In this document: positions 26,029 through 34,179 of the stretch, in pieces
Position numbering within the stretch: position 1 is the stretch's first letter
How the letters are laid out: every line of letters starts with the position of its first letter
Origin: Polyangium mundeleinium
GTDB lineage: Bacteria > Myxococcota_A > Polyangia > Polyangiales > Polyangiaceae
Assembly: GCF_028369105.1 (NCBI RefSeq)
Contig: NZ_JAQNDO010000001.1
Span: 5,920,501 to 5,984,500, forward strand
DNA: 64,000 bases
Direction of reading: 5' to 3'
Program-made: the position numbers and the translations under genes
The notes under the pieces: generated by a model
What the model saw: only the letters and a program-made list of their open reading frames with translations
The model's database searches: none
What the model was told of the DNA's origin: nothing

Positions 26029-26478
26029 TCAGCGAGGGAATTCGCTCGAAACCGTGGCGCCTGGGACCTCTTCCGTGACGCCGTTCAGCTCGGAGGACGG
26101 GTCGCTACCGTAAGGGCGGGTGAAGGCCTCCATGCCGTGACCCGAGGGATCGAAGAAGTACACGCCCCGCCCGCCGTCATTGCGGTTGATCCGGCCCGGG
26201 TACCGGCCGTGCGGATCTGCCCAAATGGGAATCTTTCGCTGCACGAGGCGGGCGAGGATCGGGTCGAACTCCTCCTCGGAGACGAGGAAGGCGTAGTGCT
26301 GTATCCGGATGTCGATGCCGACGGTCATGAAATCGAGCGTGACGCCATTGGCGGTGACGACAGGCAGGAAGGGCCCGAACGGCTTGCCCACCCCAAGGCC
26401 GAGGATGTCAGCCAGGAAATGAGCGGATTTCTCACGGTCGCGTGAGAGAACGATGGTGTGGTTGAATTGGACGGCCAT
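26029..26478 (-). CDS. Glyoxalase/bleomycin-resistance (VOC) family protein
   Basis: Single-domain metal-binding VOC fold, 149 residues from ATG 26478. The frame is open to 26544, but the usual family start is MAVQFNHTIVLSRDREKSAHF. Features: HFLADILGLGVGKPFGPFLP, then HYAFLVSEEEFDPILARLVQ and YFFDPSGHGMEAFTRPYG, the standard pattern with His 6, His about 64 and Glu about 120 as likely ligands. The exact reaction (glyoxalase, dioxygenase or resistance) cannot be told. Divergent from the lipoprotein gene at 26755, with 276 bp between. Confidence 0.88.
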   Translation of the reverse strand: MAVQFNHTIVLSRDREKSAHFLADILGLGVGKPFGPFLPVVTANGVTLDFMTVGIDIRIQHYAFLVSEEEFDPILARLVQRKIPIWADPHGRYPGRINRNDGGRGVYFFDPSGHGMEAFTRPYGSDPSSELNGVTEEVPGATVSSEFPR

Positions 26479-26754
26479 GTGTTTTTGCCTCCCCTCCGAG
26501 GCATCGTGCCTCACGAGGGGCACGTTGACAAATCGCTCCTGCACGCCGCGTCCGCCGGTGCGTCCGAGGGGAGGTCGTCGGATTCGGGCCAGCCGGCGCG
26601 GCGGCGGGCGTGGGCTTTACGCGATCGGCGTGGGCCCGGCGATCGGCGCGTGTGTCGACGGCAGTTTCGACGAGATGGTGCTGGGTGTCAGGGAAATCGC
26701 GTTTCCTATTGACAGGAGGTCGATGTCCTTGTTTCCCCGGACACGGTGCAGACG

Positions 26755-27921
26755 ATGACACATCCAGCTCGCTTCTCTCCATGGATCGGCGCCCTCCTTT
26801 GCGTCCTCACAGCCTGCGCCCCGTCCATGACGCCGACGGTCCAGCCGACGACGCGCCCGTGTTCGAATGGAGGTGTCGTCCGGATGGAGCCGATGCGCTC
26901 GTTCGGTCAGGATCCGGCGCCCTTCCGGCTGGAGGGGCGAGCGCTGAGCGCCATGCGCGCGTGTGATGCGCCGCTCCCCATCGTGTACCGCTTCGAGCGG
27001 GAGTCCTCGGGCACGACGGTCCCACTGCGCGCGGTGAGCATGGTGCAGAAGCTGGTCGTCGCCGTCGGCGATCGCGGCGTGGCGCTTCGGCGTGAGGATG
27101 GGAAGGGCTGGCAGCGCGAGGCGACGGGCACCACCAAGGACCTTTTCGCGCTCGTGCCTGTGTCGACGGGGCCGATGGGAGAGCCGGACATGCTCCTCGC
27201 GGTCGGCGCGCACGGCACCGCGGCCGCGCGTATGCCCGATGGGACGTGGCGCATCGAAGAGACGGGCACGGACGAGGATCTCCTCGGCCTGTATCACGAT
27301 CGGGCGCTCACGCTGGCGTTTGGCGCCGGCGGGGTGATCCTGCGGCGCTTCGGGAATGGGAACTGGAAGCCGGTGCCTTCGAGCAGCACGGCAGACCTGC
27401 ACGCATTCAATGCATGCTCGCCTCACAGGTTGTGCGTGCTCGGCTCCGCAGGCGCGATCGTCGAATGCGATCAAGCGCAAACGGCCGGGGAGCTTTCATG
27501 CAAACCCAGGCCGCCCTTCGCCGACGGGGATCTGCCGGCGGACTTCATCAATGTGTTTCACAGGGACCCCAACGTGGTGATCAGCAGTGAGATGACGGCG
27601 GTAGGGATGATCCCGCTGTCCGTCTGGAAGCTATGGCGCCGGGATGGAAACTCCGCGCCGCCGGCGGATGCCATGGAAGCTGGATGGCAAAACAAGTGGT
27701 CGGGCGACCGCCTCGTGGTCGGCCGCGGCGGCGCGGTGTGGCACGGCTGGTTGGAGAAGGACAAACGGATCCTCGAGCGGATCAAGCTCCCTGTCCGCGA
27801 GGATCTTCACGGCGCCGTTTTCGACGGGGCCGACGGCTTTCTGGTGGGCGATCAGGGGACGATCTTACACGTCGCCGTGGAGGGGCTCGGGACCGAGCGC
27901 ATGGAGCTCGTGGGGGGGTGA
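26755..27921 (+). CDS. Lipoprotein with beta-propeller-like repeats
   Basis: 388 residues, function unknown. ATG 26755 is preferred over an in-frame GTG nine bases upstream. Signal: SPWIGALLCVLTAC (Cys about 21). The mature part has recurring blade-like units of about 45 residues with a GxxGxx turn: VVAVGDRGVALRREDGKGWQ, LLAVGAHGTAAARMPDGTWR, ALTLAFGAGGVILRRFGNGN, LCVLGSAGAIVECDQA, LVVGRGGAVWHGWLEKD, and GFLVGDQGTILHVAVEG. This resembles the Ycf48/HCF136-like or related YVTN-type propellers used in protein-protein contacts. No catalytic motif seen. About 40 bp before the convergent kinase stop. Confidence 0.8.
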   Translation: MTHPARFSPWIGALLCVLTACAPSMTPTVQPTTRPCSNGGVVRMEPMRSFGQDPAPFRLEGRALSAMRACDAPLPIVYRFERESSGTTVPLRAVSMVQKLVVAVGDRGVALRREDGKGWQREATGTTKDLFALVPVSTGPMGEPDMLLAVGAHGTAAARMPDGTWRIEETGTDEDLLGLYHDRALTLAFGAGGVILRRFGNGNWKPVPSSSTADLHAFNACSPHRLCVLGSAGAIVECDQAQTAGELSCKPRPPFADGDLPADFINVFHRDPNVVISSEMTAVGMIPLSVWKLWRRDGNSAPPADAMEAGWQNKWSGDRLVVGRGGAVWHGWLEKDKRILERIKLPVREDLHGAVFDGADGFLVGDQGTILHVAVEGLGTERMELVGG

Positions 27922-27960
27922 GTCAATGACACGCGGCGGCCGAGGTCGAAGGGCGTCACG

Positions 27961-29268
27961 TCACCGCCGCGTCTGCCGCGTCGTCACTTCCTCCCCGCTT
28001 CGTTCAGGGAGATCCCACTCGACGGGGATCTCCATCTCGACGGAGTTCATGAACGGAATGGACTTCCACGAATCGCACAGCTTGGCCCCGGCGCTTTCCC
28101 ACTCGATGGGGATCTCGATCTCGACGGAGCTCGTGAACGGCACGGATTTGCACGAATCGCCCAAGTTGGATCCGGCGCTTTCCCACTCGACCGAGATGTC
28201 CGGCTCGACCGAGCTCACGAAGGGCATGGCCTTCCACGAGTCGCCCAGCTTGGGCGCGAGGGTCTCCCGCCTCGGCTGGGCTTGCACGGGCGTCCTGCCC
28301 CTCGCGCTCGGCGCCGGTCGTTTCCTCGTCGTCATGTCGAGCGTCAAATCCTCGCCCTCGTTGCCCTCTTCGTCGAGTGCTGCCGGTTTGCTCTCGACGA
28401 GCACACGCAGCAACGTCGAGAGCTGCGCCACGCTCCGCAAGCGCCTTTCGGGGTCCTTCTCCAGGCATTTCTTGATGATGAAGTCGAAGAGCGGCGGCAG
28501 CTCCGCGTTGTGCGTCGAAGGCGCGGGGGCAGGACCCGGCGACAGGATCCGGAGCGCCATAAGGTTGATGGACGGCGCGTCGAAGGGCAACACCCCGGTC
28601 GTCAACCTGTAGAGAATGACGCCGAGCGACCAGATGTCGGCGCGGGCGTCGATGTGCCGGGACGATTTCATCTGCTCCGGCGCCATGAATGCGGGTGTGC
28701 CGAGCGCGAGCTTGGTCTCCGTGATGTCCATCCGCTTGCCCTCGGCCTCGTTGACGAGCTTCGCGATCCCGAAGTCGAGGACCTTGATCCACGGCTCGCC
28801 TCGCGGCCCCGTCGTGAGAAACAGGTTGGCCGTCTTGAGATCGCGGTGAACGATCCCGGCGTCGTGCGCCTCCTGGATCGCCTCACACGCCTGGAGCACG
28901 TAGTCACACGCTTCCCGGAAGGGCAGGGGACCTCGGGCCTTCTCGACCGCCTTGAGATCTTGCCCCTCCAGGTACTCCATCACGATGTAGAAGGCGCCGT
29001 TCGCGAGGCGATCGATGTCGTGGACCCGGACGGCGTGCTCGCTCTTGATCCTGGACGCAGCCCGCGCCTCGCGCCGGAAGCGCTCGACGGCCGTCCCGTC
29101 GGAGAGGACGTGCGGCAACATGAACTTGATCGCGCGGCGCTCGTGAAGCCCCGTGTGGCGGGCGGCGATGATGATCCCCATGCCGCCCCGGCCGAGGATC
29201 CGCTCGACCACGTACTTGTCGGCAATGACGTTCCCAACGCGGACGTACGACTCCAAGCTCCCGGTCAT
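27961..29268 (-). CDS. Hanks-type Ser/Thr protein kinase with C-terminal triple repeat
   Basis: 435 residues. Kinase domain about 19-310: GRGGMG (26-31), Lys 48, HRDLKTAN (141-148), DFG (165-167), MAPEQ about 197-201, all intact, so it is probably active. Asn in the HRD loop is kept. After a short acidic and basic linker, residues 341-424 are three consecutive 28-residue repeats beginning LGDSWKAMPF, LGDSCKSVPF and LCDSWKSIPF, each closing on EWES or EWDL. I know no domain with this pattern. No transmembrane segment. Divergent from atoE with 151 bp between starts. Confidence 0.93.
   Translation of the reverse strand: MTGSLESYVRVGNVIADKYVVERILGRGGMGIIIAARHTGLHERRAIKFMLPHVLSDGTAVERFRREARAASRIKSEHAVRVHDIDRLANGAFYIVMEYLEGQDLKAVEKARGPLPFREACDYVLQACEAIQEAHDAGIVHRDLKTANLFLTTGPRGEPWIKVLDFGIAKLVNEAEGKRMDITETKLALGTPAFMAPEQMKSSRHIDARADIWSLGVILYRLTTGVLPFDAPSINLMALRILSPGPAPAPSTHNAELPPLFDFIIKKCLEKDPERRLRSVAQLSTLLRVLVESKPAALDEEGNEGEDLTLDMTTRKRPAPSARGRTPVQAQPRRETLAPKLGDSWKAMPFVSSVEPDISVEWESAGSNLGDSCKSVPFTSSVEIEIPIEWESAGAKLCDSWKSIPFMNSVEMEIPVEWDLPERSGEEVTTRQTRR
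27997..28248 (-). repeat. Three tandem 84-bp coding repeats
   Basis: Units at about 28248-28165, 28164-28081 and 28080-27997 encode the three 28-residue repeats of the kinase tail. They share the core DSxKxxPFxxSVExxIxxEW. The copies have diverged at both DNA and protein level, so this is an old rather than recent expansion. Confidence 0.8.
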
Positions 29269-29419
29269 GATGCACCTGCTTCGATTGTTGCGCGTCTATG
29301 GGCTCAGGTAGATACAAACAGTCGAGCATGACCGAGGAGCGAGGACCAAAATCCCGACGGTCGATATCGTTCGTAGACGAGCGCGACAGCCGCGCGCGAG
29401 GCGAGTACCCTCCGCCCCC

Positions 29420-30964
29420 ATGTCCGGTGCCGAGCTGCCGAGCTCTCTCGACAAGCCCAAAGCCCCTCTGCCGTCCGACGACGATCCGCCCGCGGGCGCG
29501 CTCGAGCGGGTCGCGGCGCGGTTCACGGCGTGGGCCGAGCGGTGGATCCCCGACGCGTTCGTGTTCGCGCTCGTGGCCACGTTCCTCGTGGTGATCGCGG
29601 CGTGGGTGAGCCTGTCGCCGAAGCGGGGCGCGGCGAGCGCGGCGGCCGAGGTCGCGGCGATATGGGGCGGCGGGTTCTGGGAGCTCATCCCGTTCACGCT
29701 GCAGATGTCGCTCGTGATCATCACGGGGTACGTCGTCGCGACGACGCGGCCGGTGTACCGGCTGATCCGCGCGCTCGCCGCCGTGCCGCGCTCGCCGCGG
29801 GTGGCGATCGCGTGGGTGGCGCTGTTCGCCATGCTGTCGTCGTGGCTCAACTGGGGGTTTTCGCTGATCTTCAGCGCGATGCTCGCGAAGGAGACGGCGC
29901 GGCGCGTGCGCGGCGTCGATTACCGCGCCGTCGCCGCGAGCGCGTTCCTCGGGCTCGGGAGCATCTGGGCGCAGGGACTCAGCGGGAGCGCGGCTCTGCA
30001 GATGGCGACGCCGAGCGCGTTGCAGCCGGCCACGCGCGCGATCGTGGAGGCGGGCGGCAAGGTGCCGGGCGGCGTGATTCCGCTGTCGAGCACGATCTTC
30101 CTGTGGCAGAGCCTCGTGTCCGTCGGGGTCGAGATCGTCCTCGTGACGGTGCTCGTGTACCTGTACGCGCCGTCCGCCGCGCGGGCGCGGAGCGCGGCGG
30201 ATCTCGGGATCGATCTCGGGGGGTTTGGGGCGCAGGACGCCGAAGGCGATCCGAAGCCCCAAGCGTCGAAGAACTCGCCGCTCGAAGCCGACGAGCCGCC
30301 GCGGAAGGCGACGCCGGGGGAGTGGCTCGAGCATTCGCCGATCCCGAGCGTCTTGTTCGTGTTGCTGGCCGGTGGTTACCTCGTGGGGTACTTCGCTTCG
30401 AGCGGGCAGGGGCTCAATGCGCTGAACCTCAACACGGTGAACCTGATCTTCCTGACGCTCGGGGTGCTCCTGCACGGGACGCCGGCGCGGCTGATGCGCG
30501 CGGTGAAGGAGGCGACGCCGGGCGTGTGGGGCGTGATCCTGCAGTTTCCGTTCTACGCAGGGATCGCTGCCTTGATCGTCAAGACGCACCTCAACGAGGC
30601 GATCGCGGGCTTTTTCGTGGGGCTCTCGACGCCCCGGACGTACCCGGCGATCGTGGCGGTGTACTCGGCCGTGCTCGGGGTGTTCGTGCCGAGCGGGGGG
30701 TCGAAATGGGTGATCGAGGCGCCGTACGTGATGCAGGCGGCGCACGATTTGAAGGTGCATCTCGGCTGGATGGTGGCCGTCTACGATCTTGGCGAGGCGC
30801 TGGCGAACCTGGTGCAGCCGTTCTGGATGCTGCCCATCCTCGGCCTGTTCGGCCTCAAGGCGCGCGACGTGATGGGCTACACGTTCATCGTATTCCTCGT
30901 GCTCTTGCCCGTGGTGCTCCTGCTCGTGACCGTGCTCGGCGCGACGCTGCCGTATCCGCTCTGA
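29420..30964 (+). CDS. atoE: Short-chain fatty acid transporter, AtoE family
   Basis: Inner-membrane transporter for short-chain fatty acids such as acetoacetate or butyrate, 514 residues with about 12 hydrophobic segments. Family features: RFTAWAERWIPDAFVFALVA at the start, WGGGFWELIPFTLQMSLVII, SWLNWGFSLIFSAMLAKE, ALQMATPSALQPATRAIVE, GVILQFPFYAGIAALIV and FVPSGGSKWVIEAPYVMQAA. A charged loop of about 60 residues near 255-310 (APSAARARSAADLG to EPPRKATPGEW) is a little longer than I expect. No acyl-CoA transferase or thiolase genes are adjacent. The 479-bp gap after it holds two terminator units. Confidence 0.93.
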   Translation: MSGAELPSSLDKPKAPLPSDDDPPAGALERVAARFTAWAERWIPDAFVFALVATFLVVIAAWVSLSPKRGAASAAAEVAAIWGGGFWELIPFTLQMSLVIITGYVVATTRPVYRLIRALAAVPRSPRVAIAWVALFAMLSSWLNWGFSLIFSAMLAKETARRVRGVDYRAVAASAFLGLGSIWAQGLSGSAALQMATPSALQPATRAIVEAGGKVPGGVIPLSSTIFLWQSLVSVGVEIVLVTVLVYLYAPSAARARSAADLGIDLGGFGAQDAEGDPKPQASKNSPLEADEPPRKATPGEWLEHSPIPSVLFVLLAGGYLVGYFASSGQGLNALNLNTVNLIFLTLGVLLHGTPARLMRAVKEATPGVWGVILQFPFYAGIAALIVKTHLNEAIAGFFVGLSTPRTYPAIVAVYSAVLGVFVPSGGSKWVIEAPYVMQAAHDLKVHLGWMVAVYDLGEALANLVQPFWMLPILGLFGLKARDVMGYTFIVFLVLLPVVLLLVTVLGATLPYPL

Positions 30965-31139
30965 ACGGCCGAATGCGGCGACGCGCGAAGCCATTCTTCG
31001 TGTTGACCTCCTGCGCCATGTGACAATGGGCACGTTCCGCGAATGCAGAATTGATCGTCGTACATTGCAGAGTTGCGATTCGCGGGGGGCGGGTCGTGGG
31101 TAAGTAGTGGAAAGAGCGAATCGATCCCATTGGCCCAGA

Positions 31140-31207
31140 GGTTGCTCTAGTCCTCCGCGAGCGCCTGCTCCGGTCCCCCCCCACCGTCGAGTAGGCGCTC
31201 TTTTTTT
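31140..31207 (+). terminator. Repeat unit copy 1 ending in an intrinsic terminator
   Basis: GGTTGCTCTAGTCCTCCGC (31140-31158) leads into a 12-bp stem, GAGCGCCTGCTC (31159-31170) with GAGTAGGCGCTC (31189-31200), with one G-T pair, a C-rich 18-nt loop and an eight-base T-run from 31200. It is a strong terminator, 175 bp after the atoE stop. The conserved leader before the stem suggests more than a bare terminator, perhaps the 3' end of a small RNA. Confidence 0.8.
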
Positions 31208-31361
31208 ATCCATCGTCTGAAAGTGTAATCAACATTGCTGATGTTTGGCGGAGGCGAGGGCGTCTCGCACGGATGCAACGCGTCCTTGCAAGATTGCGAT
31301 GTCGGAAGGTCGATCCGGCGCGGATCTTCGCGGATCAGGGGGGGCCCGAGGTTGGTATACG

Positions 31362-31434
31362 GGTTGCTCTAGTCCTCCGCGAGCGCCTGCTCCGGTACCC
31401 CCCCCCGCCGTCGAGTAGGCGCTTTTTCTTTTTG
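31362..31434 (+). terminator. Repeat unit copy 2 ending in an intrinsic terminator
   Basis: The same leader (31362-31380), then GAGCGCCTGCTC (31381-31392) paired with GAGTAGGCGCT (31413-31423) and a TTTTTCTTTTT tail. It differs from copy 1 mainly in the C-run loop and the tail. It lies 10 bp before the stop of the convergent phosphoesterase gene and would protect that gene from plus-strand transcripts. Confidence 0.8.
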
Positions 31435-31443
31435 TTCGCGGGA

Positions 31444-32562
31444 TCAATCGACGCGAACGATGGCCACGTGCTCGATCTTGCCGGGCGGCAGGACGTCGAC
31501 CGTCAGGAAATGCCGGCCGATGCCATCCATCCGCTCGGGGATCGCGCCGCCGCCGCCCGTGATGTGCGCCGGGATGCCCGCGTTCTCGAAGGCGTAATAC
31601 GAGTGGACGTGCCCATAAAACGTGAGGTCGACGCCGCCCCGGGCGAGCTGCGCGAGCAGCTTGTCCGCCTCGGCCCGGCTCGCGAACGAGCCGTTGCGTG
31701 AGCCGACCGGATCGATCGGCACGATGTGCATCGTGACGACGTGCAAGCGGTCGCGGCTCCCTTCGAGCCAGCCGTCGAGCCACGTGTAGACGAGCGGATC
31801 GAGCGTGGCGCTCGCCGAGTCGATCATCGTGAAGCGCACGCCCCGGAAATCGAAGGTGTAGTTCCCGCGGCCAAAATACTCGTGGTAGAGGTCGTCCCGC
31901 GTGCCGAGCTCGTGGTTGCCGAGCGTCGCGTAACACGGGAACACGAGCGACTTCATCTCGCGCTGGAACACGTCGAGCTGCTCGGGCGTGCCCTGCGAGG
32001 TGAGGTCGCCGCTGATGAGCGCGAAGCGGATGCCTGGCGTCGTGTTCATCTTCGCGTAGATGTCCTGAACGTCGCCGATGGCCTCCTGGACGTCGGCGAA
32101 GACGGCGAATCGCCACGGGTCGAGCAAGGCCCGATCGGGCGCGGCGAGGGAGAGCGTGATCTCCTCGTTCGCAGGGAGGTCGAGGCGGAAGGTGCGCTCG
32201 GTGGGGAAGGGCGTGTCGACGATTTCGACAGGCAGAGGCGCGCCGGCTTTCGTCGCGGCGGCGAGCTGCGCGTCGGGGAGGAGGTTTTCGATACGAACGT
32301 TCCAGACGCCCCCCTCGGCGGCGCCCGTGGTCAAACGGAACGAGAGCGTGGGGGCAGAGGCCCATAGATGAAGCTCGCGCGCGCCGAGGCGGCGAACGGC
32401 GGCGAGGCCTTCGGCGACTTCGATGCGTGCGTCGCCCTGCGAGGCGTGGCCCACGTCGAGATCACGGCGGGCGCGGCCCTCGGCGACGTCGAGGCAGGAG
32501 GCGAAGAGCGGCGCGGCGGACGCGACGAGGAGCGCGGCAAAAAACGATGCGATGGGCTTCAC
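31444..32562 (-). CDS. Calcineurin-like metallophosphoesterase lipoprotein
   Basis: 372 residues. Signal MKPIASFFAALLVASAAPLF ends at a Cys (23) after FAS, consistent with a lipoprotein. An N-terminal beta-rich region (about 40-140) precedes the phosphoesterase domain. Motifs: FAVFADVQ (where the family has DxH, here DVQ), ISGDLTSQG, TLGNHELG, TMHIVP and FYGHVHSYYAF. Four of five metal motifs are intact; replacement of the first His by Gln may alter metal use. Likely a periplasmic phosphomonoesterase or phosphodiesterase. Its ATG overlaps the stop of the upstream outer-membrane gene, so the two are coupled. Confidence 0.88.
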   Translation of the reverse strand: MKPIASFFAALLVASAAPLFASCLDVAEGRARRDLDVGHASQGDARIEVAEGLAAVRRLGARELHLWASAPTLSFRLTTGAAEGGVWNVRIENLLPDAQLAAATKAGAPLPVEIVDTPFPTERTFRLDLPANEEITLSLAAPDRALLDPWRFAVFADVQEAIGDVQDIYAKMNTTPGIRFALISGDLTSQGTPEQLDVFQREMKSLVFPCYATLGNHELGTRDDLYHEYFGRGNYTFDFRGVRFTMIDSASATLDPLVYTWLDGWLEGSRDRLHVVTMHIVPIDPVGSRNGSFASRAEADKLLAQLARGGVDLTFYGHVHSYYAFENAGIPAHITGGGGAIPERMDGIGRHFLTVDVLPPGKIEHVAIVRVD

Positions 32563-33737
32563 GGGTTCCCTCCATACCGAAAGAGGAGCGAGGCGCGGCC
32601 GACGAGCGCCGATCCGCCCTGTACGTCGAAGAGCGCTCCCCAGCGAGGCGTGAAAAAGAGCCGCGTCTGCGCGCCGAAGTGTCCGGCGATGCCGCTGCCG
32701 AGGCCAGGGTTCTTCAGCCCACCGGCGAAGCCGTCGTGGCGGTGCTCGTAATAGGCCATGGCCTCGCCGCGGGGATAGCCGCTGTGGCCGAGGTACATGC
32801 CGAACGCCATGCGCGGGGTGAGGAGGTCGTTCGCCTCGACGCCGATGCCAGGGTACCGATGCGCGGCATACGCGATGCCGAGGCCGAGCTCAGCGAAGGA
32901 GCCGCGCAGCGTGGGGCCGATGCGGGCGAGGTCGAGCCGGCCGAGGAGGTTCACCTCGCCCGTCGTCACCGAAAACCCCTCGGTGCCGTAGCTGTGGTTC
33001 GTTAGGGCGAACTCGACGTCGAGGTACGATCCGTCGCGCGCGCGTTCGCTCGTGGAGGTGCGGGGGCCGAAGAAGCGATATGCGGCGGCGATGCGGGCGC
33101 GGGCGTTCGTGTCGTCGAGCGCGAAGAAGCCGAGCGCCGAGAGGCGGACCGAGCCAGCGCGGAGGTCGGCGCCGGGCGTGAGGAAGGCGTTGTAGGCGAA
33201 GTTCGGGTCGTGGACGAACATGACGCCGAGCTGGGTCTCGACCGAGGGCAAATAGACTGGGGGGCTGCCCGTGCCGCCCTCGGGCGCGAGGACGCCGTAG
33301 ATGTCGGCGAGGGCCGAGAGGAAAAAAAACGCGGCGCCGGTGACGGTGCCGAGGATGATCGGGCCGATGAACCTGCGGGTGGCGCCGGTCGCAGCCGCGC
33401 CGCCGAGCCCGGCGACGATGAGGCCAGCCCCGAGGCCCTCGGCGCCGAGGAGCACGAGGCCGGTGCGGGTATGGCCGAGGACAAGATGCCCCGTGCCATG
33501 CACGAGCGCGCCAGGGACGAAGGAGCCCGCGACGGCGAGGGCCTTGCGGCCGCTGCTCGGAGGAGGATTCGGCGGGGCCTTGGGTTCGTCGGCGGCGGGG
33601 GCTTTCGTGGCGGCCGGCGCGTCGGCTTTTCGGGGGGCCTCGTCGGCGGCGGCAGGGAGCGCGGGAAGGAAGAGAAAGGCGGCGAGGGCCGGTCCGGGAA
33701 TCGAAGGCCGCCTCGGGGGAGCGATGAACCCTGTCAC
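32559..33737 (-). CDS. Predicted outer-membrane or envelope protein
   Basis: 392 residues from a GTG at 33737. The frame is open to 34028, but that part is antisense to the next lipoprotein, whereas GTG 33737 gives a signal peptide (IPGPALAAFLFLPALPAAADE). A Lys/Ala/Pro-rich segment (about 40-65) is followed by three hydrophobic stretches (GRKALAVAGSFVPGALVHGT, TGLVLLGAEGLGAGLIVAGL, FIGPIILGTVTGAAFFFLSA). The rest alternates polar and apolar residues and ends SALVGRASLLFRYGGNP, as in a beta-barrel. Function unknown. Operon with the phosphoesterase. Confidence 0.72.
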   Translation of the reverse strand: MTGFIAPPRRPSIPGPALAAFLFLPALPAAADEAPRKADAPAATKAPAADEPKAPPNPPPSSGRKALAVAGSFVPGALVHGTGHLVLGHTRTGLVLLGAEGLGAGLIVAGLGGAAATGATRRFIGPIILGTVTGAAFFFLSALADIYGVLAPEGGTGSPPVYLPSVETQLGVMFVHDPNFAYNAFLTPGADLRAGSVRLSALGFFALDDTNARARIAAAYRFFGPRTSTSERARDGSYLDVEFALTNHSYGTEGFSVTTGEVNLLGRLDLARIGPTLRGSFAELGLGIAYAAHRYPGIGVEANDLLTPRMAFGMYLGHSGYPRGEAMAYYEHRHDGFAGGLKNPGLGSGIAGHFGAQTRLFFTPRWGALFDVQGGSALVGRASLLFRYGGNP

Positions 33738-33828
33738 GATCGCGCAGCTTAGCTGAAAATCGAGCTTGTATTTCCAGCCTGAACGGCTGTTTAATGCTCT
33801 TCGGAGGCGTACCACCGCGAGGCCATCC

Positions 33829-34179
33829 ATGAACCGGATGAAACACGGGGCTCTGTATCTCTCAGCGTTGCTCCTTTGGGGGATGGTCGCGGCGTGCGGC
33901 GGCGACGGGTCTTCCACCACGCCGACCGGACCCACGGCCGGCACGGGCGGCGGCGGCGGTAGCGGCGGCACGGGCGGCGACGGCGGCACCGGCGGAATGC
34001 CTCCCGTCCCACCAGGGCCTCCCGGCATGGAGACCGTGAGCGCCGGCGACGTGATGAAGAGCCCGAGCTACAAGATGGTCTTCACGCTCGGGCAGCCCAC
34101 GCAGAACCAGTCGAAGACGACATCGCCCAGCTATCGGATGCAGGGCGGACTCATTGGAGCGAACGGGAGCTTGCCATGA
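33829..34179 (+). CDS. Small lipoprotein with Gly-rich linker and SPSY repeats
   Basis: 116 residues. ATG 33829 starts [20 protein letters not shown] and Cys 23 follows (MVAAC). A Gly/Thr-rich linker (about 35-70) ends in a Pro run. The C-terminal 45 residues contain a doubled motif: [19 protein letters not shown] and [18 protein letters not shown]. This SPSY(K/R)M pattern recurs in myxobacterial secreted proteins as far as I recall, with no known function. The stop overlaps the start of the collagen-like gene, so the two are probably made together and may assemble at the surface. Confidence 0.75.
   Translation: MNRMKHGALYLSALLLWGMVAACGGDGSSTTPTGPTAGTGGGGGSGGTGGDGGTGGMPPVPPGPPGMETVSAGDVMKSPSYKMVFTLGQPTQNQSKTTSPSYRMQGGLIGANGSLP

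Larger units (their letters stand above)
30965..31443. other. Gene-free gap with two repeat/terminator units and AT-rich patches
   Basis: No convincing gene. It holds two direct copies of a 70-bp unit, each ending in an intrinsic terminator (31140-31207 and 31362-31434). Between them is an AT-richer stretch with the inverted repeat CAACAT-TGCTG-ATGTT (31229-31245), and a TATAC (31356-31360) six bases before the second unit, which could serve as a -10 element. ORFs running through here on the minus strand use the repeats as coding sequence and look spurious. Confidence 0.6.

Noticed and set aside
26453-26758. Small plus-strand ORF in the gap before the propeller lipoprotein
   Set aside because: Arg-rich with no fold signal; it overlaps the antisense of the VOC gene start and ends at the next start.
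29296-29850. Minus-strand ORF just upstream of the kinase
   Set aside because: Antisense of the atoE N-terminus, no domain, poor start context.
28904-31213. 769-codon minus-strand ORF over atoE
   Set aside because: Antisense of a membrane transporter; its start lies in the repeated terminator.
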